Assembly: GCF_001294335.1 (NCBI RefSeq)
Contig: NZ_LGKG01000147.1
Span: 1 to 64,000 of the forward strand
Length of the DNA stretch: 64,000 nucleotides
Source: Streptomyces chattanoogensis
Lineage (GTDB): Bacteria; Actinomycetota; Actinomycetes; Streptomycetales; Streptomycetaceae
Direction: 5' to 3'
This document shows, one piece after another, positions 44,371 through 53,000 of this stretch. The number at the start of each line of letters is the position of its first letter. Position 1 is the first letter of the stretch. Below the pieces are notes generated by a model, which saw nothing but the letters and a program-made list of their open reading frames with translations, ran no database searches and was not told the DNA's origin. A program made the position numbers and the translations under genes.

Positions 44371-45714
44371 GTGGACACCGAACACACCGAAAGGGCCGGG
44401 CAGTTCGTCCAGTCCCGGTCGCGGACGGCGAACGAGCGGCTGCACGCCCTGGTCCCCGGGGGCGCGCACACCTACGCCAAGGGCGACGACCAGTACCCCG
44501 AGAACCTGGCCCCGGTCATCAGCCGCGGTCACGGTGCCCATGTCTGGGACGTCGACGGCAACCGCTACATCGAGTACGGCTCGGGTCTGCGGTCGGTCAG
44601 CCTCGGCCACGCCCACCCCCGCGTGCTCGAGGCGGTGCGGCGGGAACTCGACCGCGGCAGCAACTTCGTCCGCCCGTCCATCGTGGAGGTCGAGGCCGCG
44701 GAACGCTTCCTGGCCACGGTGCCCACCGCGGAGATGGTGAAGTTCGCGAAGAACGGCTCGGACGCCACCACCGCCGCGGTGCGCCTCGCCCGCGCCGCCA
44801 CCGGGCGCCCACGGGTGGCCATCTGCGCCGACCATCCGTTCTTCTCCGTCGACGACTGGTTCATCGGCACCACGCCGATGTCCGCCGGTATTCCGGCGGC
44901 GACCACCGAGCTGACTGTGGCGTTCCCTTACGGAGACCTGGCCGCCACTCAGCAGCTGCTCACCCGGTACCAGGACGAGATCGCCTGCCTGATCCTCGAA
45001 CCTGCCTCCCACACCGAGCCCCCGCCCGGATACCTCGAGGGCCTCCGCGAACTGGCCGACCGGCACGGCTGCGTACTGATCTTCGATGAGATGATCACCG
45101 GCTTCCGCTGGTCCGAGGCGGGCGCCCAGGGCCTGTACGACGTCGCCCCCGACCTCTCCACGTTCGGCAAGGCGCTGGGCAACGGGTTCGCCGTCTCCGC
45201 GCTGGCCGGGCGACGCGAGCTGATGGAGCGCGGCGGGCTGCGTCACTCCGGCGACCGGGTGTTCCTGCTGTCGACCACGCACGGCGCGGAAACGCACTCG
45301 CTGGCCGCCGCGATGGCCGTGCAAACCACCTACGTCGAGGAGGGCATCACGGCTCGGCTGCACGCCCTCGGCGAGAGGCTGGCCGCCGGTGTCCGCGAGG
45401 CCGCGGCCGGAATGGGCGTCGGCGACCACGTAGTCGTCCGGGGCCGGGCCAGCAACCTGGTCTTCGCCACCCTCGACGAGAACAGGCAGCCGTCGCAGGA
45501 ATACCGCACCCTGTTCCTGCGCCAGCTCCTCGCGGGCGGGGTGCTGGCCCCGTCGTTCGTGGTGAGCAGTGCGCTCTGCGACGCCGACATCGACCGCACC
45601 GTCGACGTGGTGGCCCAGGCATGCGCGGTGTACCGGAAGGCACTGGAGGCCGCCGACCCCACTCCCTGGCTGGCCGGGCGACCGGTCAAGCCCGTATTCC
45701 GTCGCTTGGTGTGA
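44371..45714 (+). CDS. Class III aminotransferase, glutamate-1-semialdehyde aminomutase-like
   Basis: This 447-residue PLP enzyme is of the class III/HemL type. FDEMITGFRW contains the PLP-ring aspartate, and the PLP lysine is in STFGKALGNGF. It begins LHALVPGGAHTYAKGDDQYP like HemL. Its position at the end of a polysaccharide operon suggests transamination or amino-group migration on a sugar or small amino-acid building block rather than tetrapyrrole synthesis. The GTG at 44371 follows AGGAGAG-like sequence seven bases after the preceding stop. Confidence 0.8.
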   Translation: MDTEHTERAGQFVQSRSRTANERLHALVPGGAHTYAKGDDQYPENLAPVISRGHGAHVWDVDGNRYIEYGSGLRSVSLGHAHPRVLEAVRRELDRGSNFVRPSIVEVEAAERFLATVPTAEMVKFAKNGSDATTAAVRLARAATGRPRVAICADHPFFSVDDWFIGTTPMSAGIPAATTELTVAFPYGDLAATQQLLTRYQDEIACLILEPASHTEPPPGYLEGLRELADRHGCVLIFDEMITGFRWSEAGAQGLYDVAPDLSTFGKALGNGFAVSALAGRRELMERGGLRHSGDRVFLLSTTHGAETHSLAAAMAVQTTYVEEGITARLHALGERLAAGVREAAAGMGVGDHVVVRGRASNLVFATLDENRQPSQEYRTLFLRQLLAGGVLAPSFVVSSALCDADIDRTVDVVAQACAVYRKALEAADPTPWLAGRPVKPVFRRLV

Positions 45715-45756
45715 CTGCCGGTGACCTGACGTGACGTGACATGGCGTGACGTAACG

Positions 45757-46452
45757 TCAGCGACGCTCCCGCCGCCTGGCGTCGGCCATCCGATCTGCCA
45801 TCCGATCGACCAGCCGGTCGGCCATCTGGTCGACCAGCCACGCGGTCGCCGGTATCACCGCCAGCGCGGTGCACCAGCCGCCGAGGACGTCGGTCGGATA
45901 GTGCGCGCCCAAAGCGACCTGCGCCCCTCCCATGGCGGCGCCGGCAACCAGCGCTGCGGCGAACACGAGCAACGTGCCGGCCGCCCTGCCGAGGCCGAGC
46001 CGGCCGCTCGCGAACAGCGCCACCATGAGGGCGAGCGCGGTGACGAAGGCGGTGTGCCCGCTCGGGTAGGACAGGTTGCCGTCGCCGTGGATGGTGCGTC
46101 CCACCAGCGACTTGAGCAGTGTCGCCGTCCCCACGCTCATGCCGACCCCGGCAACGACGAGCACCGCCGCACGAGGACGCCGAAGCAGCAGACAGCCGCC
46201 CACGACGGCCACGACCAACATCGCCGCTCCGACGGGCTCACCCAAGAAGTCCATGGCCAGAGCGACGTGCCGCCACGGCGGCCGCACACCGTCCACCGCC
46301 GGCTGGATCCACGCGTCCACCACGCCGGGCCGGCTGTGGCCGGCGTACCGGACCCCCAGTACGACGACGATCAGCGTGGCGAGGGCCGCGATCGGCCCGA
46401 GCCACGCGCGCAGCGACGGGGGTAACACCGCGGGCGCCGGCCGGCCGGTCAC
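45757..46452 (-). CDS. PAP2-family membrane phosphatase
   Basis: This 231-residue membrane protein has about six hydrophobic helices and the three PAP2 phosphatase motifs: KSLVGRTIHG, YPSGHTAF and GAHYPTDVLGG. It is probably an undecaprenyl-pyrophosphate phosphatase recycling the lipid carrier for the adjacent polysaccharide pathway. The C-terminus has a repetitive Asp-Arg-Met-Ala-type tail encoded by short repeats near 45780-45840. It is convergent with the aminotransferase. The start is a GTG at 46452. Confidence 0.8.
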   Translation of the reverse strand: MTGRPAPAVLPPSLRAWLGPIAALATLIVVVLGVRYAGHSRPGVVDAWIQPAVDGVRPPWRHVALAMDFLGEPVGAAMLVVAVVGGCLLLRRPRAAVLVVAGVGMSVGTATLLKSLVGRTIHGDGNLSYPSGHTAFVTALALMVALFASGRLGLGRAAGTLLVFAAALVAGAAMGGAQVALGAHYPTDVLGGWCTALAVIPATAWLVDQMADRLVDRMADRMADARRRERR

Positions 46453-47406
46453 CGGCCCACCGCGTCCGGTCGCTGACCGCGTTGGCGAAGGCGGAGCCGG
46501 CGACCGCGCCCCACGACGGCGGGTACCCGCTGCACACCGTGCCCTACCAGCCGACGCTCACCCTGCCCCAAGGGCCTGCCCTTCCGGCGTTTCGCACCAA
46601 GGGCCAACTGTCCGCCCCCATGGTGGCCCGGGTCCGCGCCGCAACCCCCAACGCGGCGGCGGTCGAACCGAACTCCCCGCTGATGACCGAGACGGGGAAA
46701 ACCCACACACCGTCGCAGACGACCGTCCGTTCCGGCCACGCGCTCCCACGCCACTGGACGCCGGTCGACGTGACCTTCGGCTTCTGCTGACACCAACCCC
46801 CCCAACAACGAGCCCCAAGTCGTGCCCGACCCACCCTGTCGTGCCCGACCCACCCTCCAGCGACCATAACCGCCGCTCTTGGCCTGCACGACCCCGCCGG
46901 GTAAGCAGGGACCTGACGCCGCTGCATACCCGGCACCGCTTGGCCCGCGCAGGAGCCGTCACGTCTACCGGGTGATGTCTGCCAGATGACGCGGCGCGGT
47001 TATGAGCGAGCTCGCCGAGGAACTGCCCCACGTAGGGGTGGCCGCCGTTGTAGCCGGAGAGGAAGACGCGGGCCCCCGGTTGCCGCCGCTCCGCCTCGAT
47101 GTGTTCGTGACACTCCAGCATGCGGAAGAGCGTGGGTCCGCCGGTCGTCCTGGCCCGGTCTGCAGCTCAACCTGCCTGAGTACGTTGCCGTACCAACTGT
47201 GGCCGCGGTCCGCCTCTGGCTCCGCCAGTGACCCGTTGGAAAGATCAAGCTGAGACCGTCTGTTCAGTACGGCGGCGAGTGTTGCGGCGTGCCGGCCTGA
47301 CTGGCGGGCCAGGAGCTGCCTGGTACGACGAGACCGCCGCCTTCTACGAAGCGGCGGTCCCACTTGCCTCGTTCCTGCTCTGGGCAAGATTGTTTGAAGG
47401 GGGACC
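46453..47406. other. Degenerate region of about 950 bases
   Basis: No intact gene is seen. On the minus strand, about 47240-46980, two adjoining frames read protein-like (SWYGNVLRQVELQTGPG, then after a shift LFRMLECHEHIEAERRQPGA and FLSGYNGGHPYVGQFLGE), suggesting a frameshifted remnant of an unrecognised gene. The rest holds only low-complexity open frames. Confidence 0.35.
46819..46856 (+). repeat. Exact 19-bp tandem duplication
   Basis: GTCGTGCCCGACCCACCCT occurs at 46819-46837 and again at 46838-46856 without a mismatch, inside noncoding DNA. Confidence 0.9.
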
Positions 47407-47937
47407 CTAGACGAAGGTCAGCGTCGCGGGCCCGGACTGCTGGGGCACCCCTGCTCGGCAGGCGGTGGCGTTGAGGGTGGGCAGCGTGACCGTGCGCGTA
47501 GCCGTGTTGCCCTGGCCGTAGCCGTTGGTGACCTTACCCACGGCGGTGACCTGGGTAGTTCCGTTGGCGAGCCTGTCCACGCTCGTCACTTTGAAGAGCA
47601 CTCCTGACGTGTCACCGGTGTTCCATGTGTAGGTGGGGCTGTCCTGCGCGCCCAGCGGGTTGTTGATCGAGGTGCAGGACGCGGTTTCGGTGAGCGAGAA
47701 GGATCCTGTTCCGGACCGGATGCCGTCCACATTCACGCAGGAGGTGTACACCTCGGTGATGGTCACCTTGGTCGACTTGGGCGTGTCGGTCAGCGGCGGT
47801 TTGTACGTGACGGTCTGGGTACCCGTGCACGACAGGAGCTTGGGGGCCGCATGTGCAGGGACGGGGAGAAGGAGAGCCCCGCACGCGAGCGCGAGTGCGG
47901 CTCCGGCGCCGAGGAAACGGGAACGTGTGATCGTCAA
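47407..47937 (-). CDS. Secreted hypothetical protein
   Basis: This 176-residue protein has a clear Sec signal peptide (RSRFLGAGAALALACGALLL, cleavage after PAHA) and a mature part of about 145 residues rich in Thr, Ser and Val, with four cysteines that could pair (LLSCTG, TSCVNV, ASCTSI, TACRAG). It is likely a beta-rich extracellular domain. No family is recognised. The TTG at 47937 is preferred because AGAGGA lies upstream; the frame is open to 48042, but that extension would bury the signal peptide. Confidence 0.65.
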   Translation of the reverse strand: MTITRSRFLGAGAALALACGALLLPVPAHAAPKLLSCTGTQTVTYKPPLTDTPKSTKVTITEVYTSCVNVDGIRSGTGSFSLTETASCTSINNPLGAQDSPTYTWNTGDTSGVLFKVTSVDRLANGTTQVTAVGKVTNGYGQGNTATRTVTLPTLNATACRAGVPQQSGPATLTFV

Positions 47938-48255
47938 CAGAGGTCCTCTCGGTGGCGTCTTCGACGGATGATCCGACGCGCCACCATTAGCCCACCGCTT
48001 TCCGCCAGTTGACCAGATGCTGACGCACCCGCGAAAGCGCATCGGAGCACGGCATGGAGCGGCCTGCCCGCCGGGCGCCGCGCGCCTGTCACCGCACGCG
48101 CCGACTCGCCGGCAGCGATCCCCATTTCTGCTGGTCAGTGCAGCATTTGCATGCGGTTGTCGGTTGATTCGGGGGTGGTGTCGCGGGCGAGGAGGAGTGA
48201 GGAGGAGTTCGGTGCGTCTGGTGGCGGCTGGGGCGTTTGGCGGCTCAGGCGGAGA
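47938..48255. other. Intergenic region of about 320 bases
   Basis: It carries the upstream region of the secreted-protein gene. No coding frame on either strand is supportable, and no hairpin or operator was recognised. Confidence 0.4.
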
Positions 48256-48620
48256 TCAGGCAGCGATCGCGATGTGGGTCTCGGCATGTGTTTCACGACG
48301 CCGGTGAAGCGCCGAAGCAGGAGCCCACTGCCGTAGTGCGGCGTTGGTGTGCTCAACGAAGATCCGGGCCGAGGACTGTCGGCGCCGCGCCTCGTGCCAG
48401 GCATAGTTGTCGCCGTCGCAGGCGCCGTCGCCGTCGCCGTCGCAGGCGTCGTCCTTCGGCTTCTTCGGCGGGGTGGTCGCCTGGCGGGGAAACTCCTTGA
48501 CCGGCGGCCCTTGATACCCGGAGTCGAGCTCGACTTTCCACGCGGGCGATAGCGGAGCTGTTCGGCGATGCCCTCGACCATAGACGCCGCCGACAGCGCC
48601 TTGCCGAGCTGTCGGCCCTG
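48256..48620 (-). pseudogene. C-terminal remnant of an IS5-family transposase
   Basis: Reading right to left, fragments MVEGIAEQLRYRPR, then VELDSGYQG, TTPPKKPKDDA, EARRRQSSARIFVEHTNAAL and RRETHAETHIAIA follow the order of IS5-type transposase C-termini: the DxGYxG strand, the positively charged KPK block, and the catalytic E in the (H/S)xRIxVEH motif. A frame change near 48548 separates the first two fragments, and the N-terminal half is missing. Codons for a Gly-Asp repeat near 48420-48450 are an added low-complexity expansion. Confidence 0.65.
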
Positions 48621-48628
48621 CCCAGCGG

Positions 48629-49963
48629 CTACTTGGGGGTGAGGGCGAAGCGGAGTGAGGTGTGGTCGATGGTGTGGGGGAGTGGCAGCGGCGGGGCCAA
48701 GGGGCGACGGGGGAGCAACAGGAGGGCTTTGTGGTCGCGGAGGAGCGCGGCGAGGAGGGTTGCGGCGGTGTAGAGGACGAGGTCCTGACCGGGGAGCATT
48801 GCCGGACCGTGGCTGAGGGGAGCCAGCGCCCAGTTGTCATCGTTGCGGCCGTCCAGCCAGGCGTCGGGCTCGAAATGGTCGGCATGCGCGAGGTGTTGGG
48901 GATCTCGGTGGAAGAAGGAGCGGTAGAAGACGACAGTGGTGTCGGCCGGGGTGGTGGTGCCGTTGTGCCAGGTGGTCTCCGCGGTGGTGTCGCGGTGGAT
49001 GGCCGGTGGGATGGGCCAGAGGCGCAGCGACTCCAGGATGCAGGCTCGCAGGAGGGACAGCGCGTCGGCCGTGGCCGGCTGAGCGGGGTCGGCGTCGTCG
49101 AGTGCGGTGCGTACGCGGGCGGCGTGTTCGGGGTGGCTGGCCAAGAGGGCGAGTGCGCTGTAGGCCGCGATGGAGACGGCGTCGTAGGCGAAGAGCCAGT
49201 GCGGGATCTGCCCTAGAGGTTCGGCGGACTCCGGGCAGGGGGCGGTGGCGACCAGGGCGGCCAGGCTGTCGGGCTCGGCGCTGTCCGCATAGGCGCGTAC
49301 GCGGGCGAGGAACGCGTCGCGGACCCTTTCCTTCGGCTTGCGCAGGGTGAGCCAGTCGGCGTCGGCACGCAGCCTGTCCAGGAGTTGGGTGACGCGGTGG
49401 TCGTCGCGGGCGGCGTCCCCGAGGACGATACGGCGGGTGATGCGCCGGAAGGCAGCGGAGAAGTCCTCCCAGTGCAGCGGTCGGCCCGAGCTGCCGACGA
49501 GGGTGAGGAGGGCCTGGGCCTCCTCGGGGATGCGCGGGGTGAGGGCCGGGAAGAGCCGGTGGGCGGAGGCGTCCCGGTCGAGCACCGCCTCGTTGAAGGC
49601 GCGCTGCTCGGGACGGGATTCGGTGGGGCCGATCAGGGCTCCGTCGGGTGGGAAGTGGTGTAGTCCGCCGGCCTTTTCCCTGGTGGCAGGGGTGGCGGTG
49701 AACATGTGCCGGGCGTCCTGCGGAGAGAGCAGCAGGAGCACCCGCCGCCCGGGGACGAGGACCGAGACCGGGCCTTCGCCGTGCCGTCGGCGCAGGTGCG
49801 CGAGGGTGCGATGGGCCCGGCGGTTGGCGTCGCATCCGGCGGCGAGGCGGACCATGCGGGGACGGCGGAGGATCGCGCCCTGAGCCGCGGTGGGGAGGAA
49901 GACGGTGGCGGCCAACAGCACCGTCTCCGGGAGCGAGGCTCGGGCGGGTGGCCGCTGTGGCAT
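48629..49963 (-). CDS. Cytochrome P450-like protein lacking the heme-ligand cysteine
   Basis: This 444-residue protein has a P450 fold by sequence: an N-terminal hydrophobic stretch, the K-helix ExxR in ESLRLWPIPPAIHRDTTAE, a PERF-like region (FFHRDPQHLAHADHFEPDAW), and a heme-loop region. In that loop the canonical FxxGxxxCxG becomes LSHGPAMLPGQDL: leucine (CTC) stands where the axial cysteine belongs. The I-helix reads FAYDAVSIAAYS, lacking the usual (A/G)GxDTT threonine. Monooxygenase chemistry is therefore unlikely. It lies 65 bases downstream of the stand-alone PKS on the same strand, with AAGGA before the ATG, so the two genes are probably one operon. Confidence 0.85.
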   Translation of the reverse strand: MPQRPPARASLPETVLLAATVFLPTAAQGAILRRPRMVRLAAGCDANRRAHRTLAHLRRRHGEGPVSVLVPGRRVLLLLSPQDARHMFTATPATREKAGGLHHFPPDGALIGPTESRPEQRAFNEAVLDRDASAHRLFPALTPRIPEEAQALLTLVGSSGRPLHWEDFSAAFRRITRRIVLGDAARDDHRVTQLLDRLRADADWLTLRKPKERVRDAFLARVRAYADSAEPDSLAALVATAPCPESAEPLGQIPHWLFAYDAVSIAAYSALALLASHPEHAARVRTALDDADPAQPATADALSLLRACILESLRLWPIPPAIHRDTTAETTWHNGTTTPADTTVVFYRSFFHRDPQHLAHADHFEPDAWLDGRNDDNWALAPLSHGPAMLPGQDLVLYTAATLLAALLRDHKALLLLPRRPLAPPLPLPHTIDHTSLRFALTPK

Positions 49964-50028
49964 GGGGGCCGTCCTTCATGAGCGGGTTTGCGGGGCGGTG
50001 TGCGCTTCGGGCCGAGGTTCCGGAGCGG

Positions 50029-53000
50029 TTAGCGCTGGGCCTCCAGCGCCGAAACAAACGCGGTGGTGACTGACTTCTGGGTGGGAAGTTGGCCGGCCGC
50101 AGGCGCGGGCTCGGCGGCGGCCGACGTCTGGTCGTTGTTCAGGCCGAGGCGCAGATGCAGCAGGGTGGTGAGGCCGTCGATGGTGCCGCCGCTGCGCAGG
50201 AGTTCCATCGGGGGGATGTCGAGATCGAATTGGTGGCGCAGCGCCATCAGGAGTTCGGCGGCCATCAGGGAGTCCATCCCGTATTCGTCCAGCCTGCGGT
50301 GCGGATCCAGGGCGTCCGGGGCCAGCTGCATGACCTTGGCCAGCACCTGGGTGATGGCGTCCTGTACCGCGGCGCGGGCCTCTTCGGGGGGCAGGGCGGC
50401 CAGTGCCGCGAGGATCTCTTCGCGGGACCGGCCGCCCGTCTCGGTATACGTGGGCACGAGCAGGCTGTGGCGCGGGGCGTCGAGGGTGGGGACGAGACCG
50501 CGGCACCGTCCCCAGTTGTAGCGGCCGGCTCCGGCCACCGGGGTGTCACGGGTGAGCAGGTCGTCGGCGGCGGCGAAGGCGTCGCGGAGGCTGAGGGGTT
50601 CGAGGCCGAGGGCGGAGAGCTGGGCGGCCAGGTTGTTGCGGACGACGTATCCGGTTTCGCCGAGCGCTCCCCAAGCGATGGCCTGGGCCGGGAGCCCGGC
50701 TGCGCGCCGCTGCCGTACCAGGGCTTCGAGGAAGAGGTTGCCCGCAGCGTACGGGGCCTGTTGCACGTTGCCGACGTACGCGGTGTCCGAGGAGATCAGG
50801 AGGAACAGGTCGAGCCGCCGGTCGCGGGTGAGCCGGTCCAGCACCAGTGCGCCGCCCGCTTTGGGGGCCAGCACGGCGGCGAAGCGCTCTTCGGACAGCT
50901 CGCTCAGGGGTGCGTCGTCGAGGTGCATCGCGCAGTGCACCACGCCGCGCAGCGGATGGCCTCCGGCGTCGATGCCGTCGAGCAGGGCACGCATGCTCTC
51001 GATGTCCGTGCAGTCGGTGGCATGCGCGGTCGCGTGGACGCCGCGCCGGGTCAGCGCCTCGAGGAGGGCGGGCGCTTCGGGGGCGGCGGCGCCGCGCCGG
51101 CCGGCCAGGGCGAGGTGGCGGGCTCCGCGTTCGGCGAGCCAGTGTGCGGTGGCGGCCCCGAATCCGCTGAGCCCGCCGGTGATGAGGTAGGTACCGTCCG
51201 GGTCCAGGACCGGACGGGCGGGGTGCGTTTCGACGGTGACGGGTTCGTCGAGCGGGTCGAAGGCGACCACGACCTTGCCGATATGGCGGGAGTGCTGCAT
51301 GAGCTCGAACGCCTCGCGCACCCGTGCCGCCGGGAACACGGTGTGCGGCAGCGGCCGGTAAGCGCCGCTTCGCACCCGCTCACCGACCTCGTCGACCAGG
51401 GCCAGAGCCGTGTCGGGCCGGTGCATCAGGGCGAGCAGATCGACGCCGAAGAAGGCGAGGTCGTTCCGGAACGGGGCGAGGGAGAGGGGCTTGTTCTCGT
51501 ACATGTCGCGCTTGCCCAGCTCGATGAACCGGCCGCCGGGGCGCAGCAGTTCCAGGCTGCGGCCGATGGCCTCGCCGGCGAGGGAGTTGATGACGACGTC
51601 GACGCCGTTTCCCCCGGTGAGGTGCTTGATCTCGGCTGCGAAGTCGAGGCTGCGGGAATCCAGCACGTGCTCTGCGCCGAGGAAACGCAGCAGTTCGCGT
51701 TTCGTCTCGTTGCCCGCGGTGGCGATGAGGTGCGCACCCCGCATCTGGGCGAGCTGGAGTGCGGCCAGTCCGACGCCGCCGGCGCCGCCGTGGACCAGGA
51801 CCGTCTCCCCCGCCTGGAGCCGGGCCAGGTGCTCCAAGCTGTAGTGAACGGTGCAGAAGGCCACCGGAAGGGCTGCCGCGGCCTCGAAGCTCATGCCGTC
51901 GGGGAGGTGCCACAGCCCTTGGGCCAGGGTGGTCACGTGGGAGGCGAGTGCCGAGGGCGCGAAGCCGAGGACGCGGTCGCCGACGGCTACGGCGCTGACC
52001 TCGGGCCCGACGGCGGTGACGGTCCCGGCGCACTCCATTCCGGGCGCTGAGTGCAGGGTCCCTTCGCTGGCCTCGGCCGGCAGCAGTCCGGTCACGGACA
52101 TGATGTCGCGGTAGTTCAGCGCGGCGGCCCGTACGGCCACGGCCACCTCCCCGGCGCCCACCGTCGGGGGTTCGGCCTCCTTCCAGCCCAGGTCGTAGAA
52201 GAGACCCGGGCTGCGGGCATCCAGGGCGTAGTGGTCCGGAGCACGGGCGGGCGTCGCAGGGAGCGGCGTCTCTCGGGGGACGAATCGTCCCCCGAGGGTG
52301 AGGACGATCTCGTCCTCGTCGGAGGGTGCGAGCAGTTCGCGGGCCAGCCGGCAGGCGTCGTCGGCCGAGGTGCCGGACCGGTCGAGGCTGATGCGTCGGA
52401 CGGCCAGGTCCGGGTACTCGTTGCCCAGTGTGCGGCCGACGCCCCAGGCTGCGGCGTCGGCCGGGACCTGGGGCCGCTCGGGGGAGGGGAGGGCCCCGCT
52501 GGGACGGGTCACCAGCCACAGCCAGGTGCGGCCGTGCGGGGCGCGGCTTTCCTGTACCCGCGCCAAGGCGCACAGCAGTGCCGCCCGTTGTGCACTGTGC
52601 TCGGTGAATTCGCCGACGCCGGAAGGGACGCCGTCAGCCAGGATTGCCACCAGGTGGAGCTCCTCGGCCGACTCACCGATGCCGCGTGACCGTTCCCGTA
52701 CGTCCTCGTCGGCCTGGACGCGGCACACCGCATGCCGTCCGCCGGCGGCGAGAAGCTCCGCCAGGGAGTTGGCGAGCGGCTCCTCGGCGGGCGCCTCCGT
52801 GACGATCGCGTAGGCCGCGCTCTCGGACCCGGCGGGAGGCGCGGGCGGCAGTACGCGGGCCCTCCCGGGAGCGGTGGCCAGCACCACGGAAGCGGAGCCG
52901 AGGACCGACTCGTGGTCGTCCCCGGTCTGGACGATGTCGGTGAATCCGCACCGCTCCAGCAGTGGCGGCCACGCCTCCCTCGGCAGCAGGACGGAGCTGG

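Noticed and set aside
46076..46975. Open frames of 299 and 223 codons crossing the PAP2 gene start
   Set aside because: They are antisense to the PAP2 phosphatase in their first part and low-complexity in the rest.
48800..48816. Frameshift or single-base error as an explanation for the missing P450 cysteine
   Set aside because: The reading frame is continuous on both sides and matches P450 sequence throughout; at least two substitutions would be needed to turn CTC into TGC. It should still be confirmed by resequencing.
50089..52050. A 653-codon plus-strand open frame over the PKS
   Set aside because: It is the antisense of the ER-KR-ACP domains of the PKS, with no protein-family signal.
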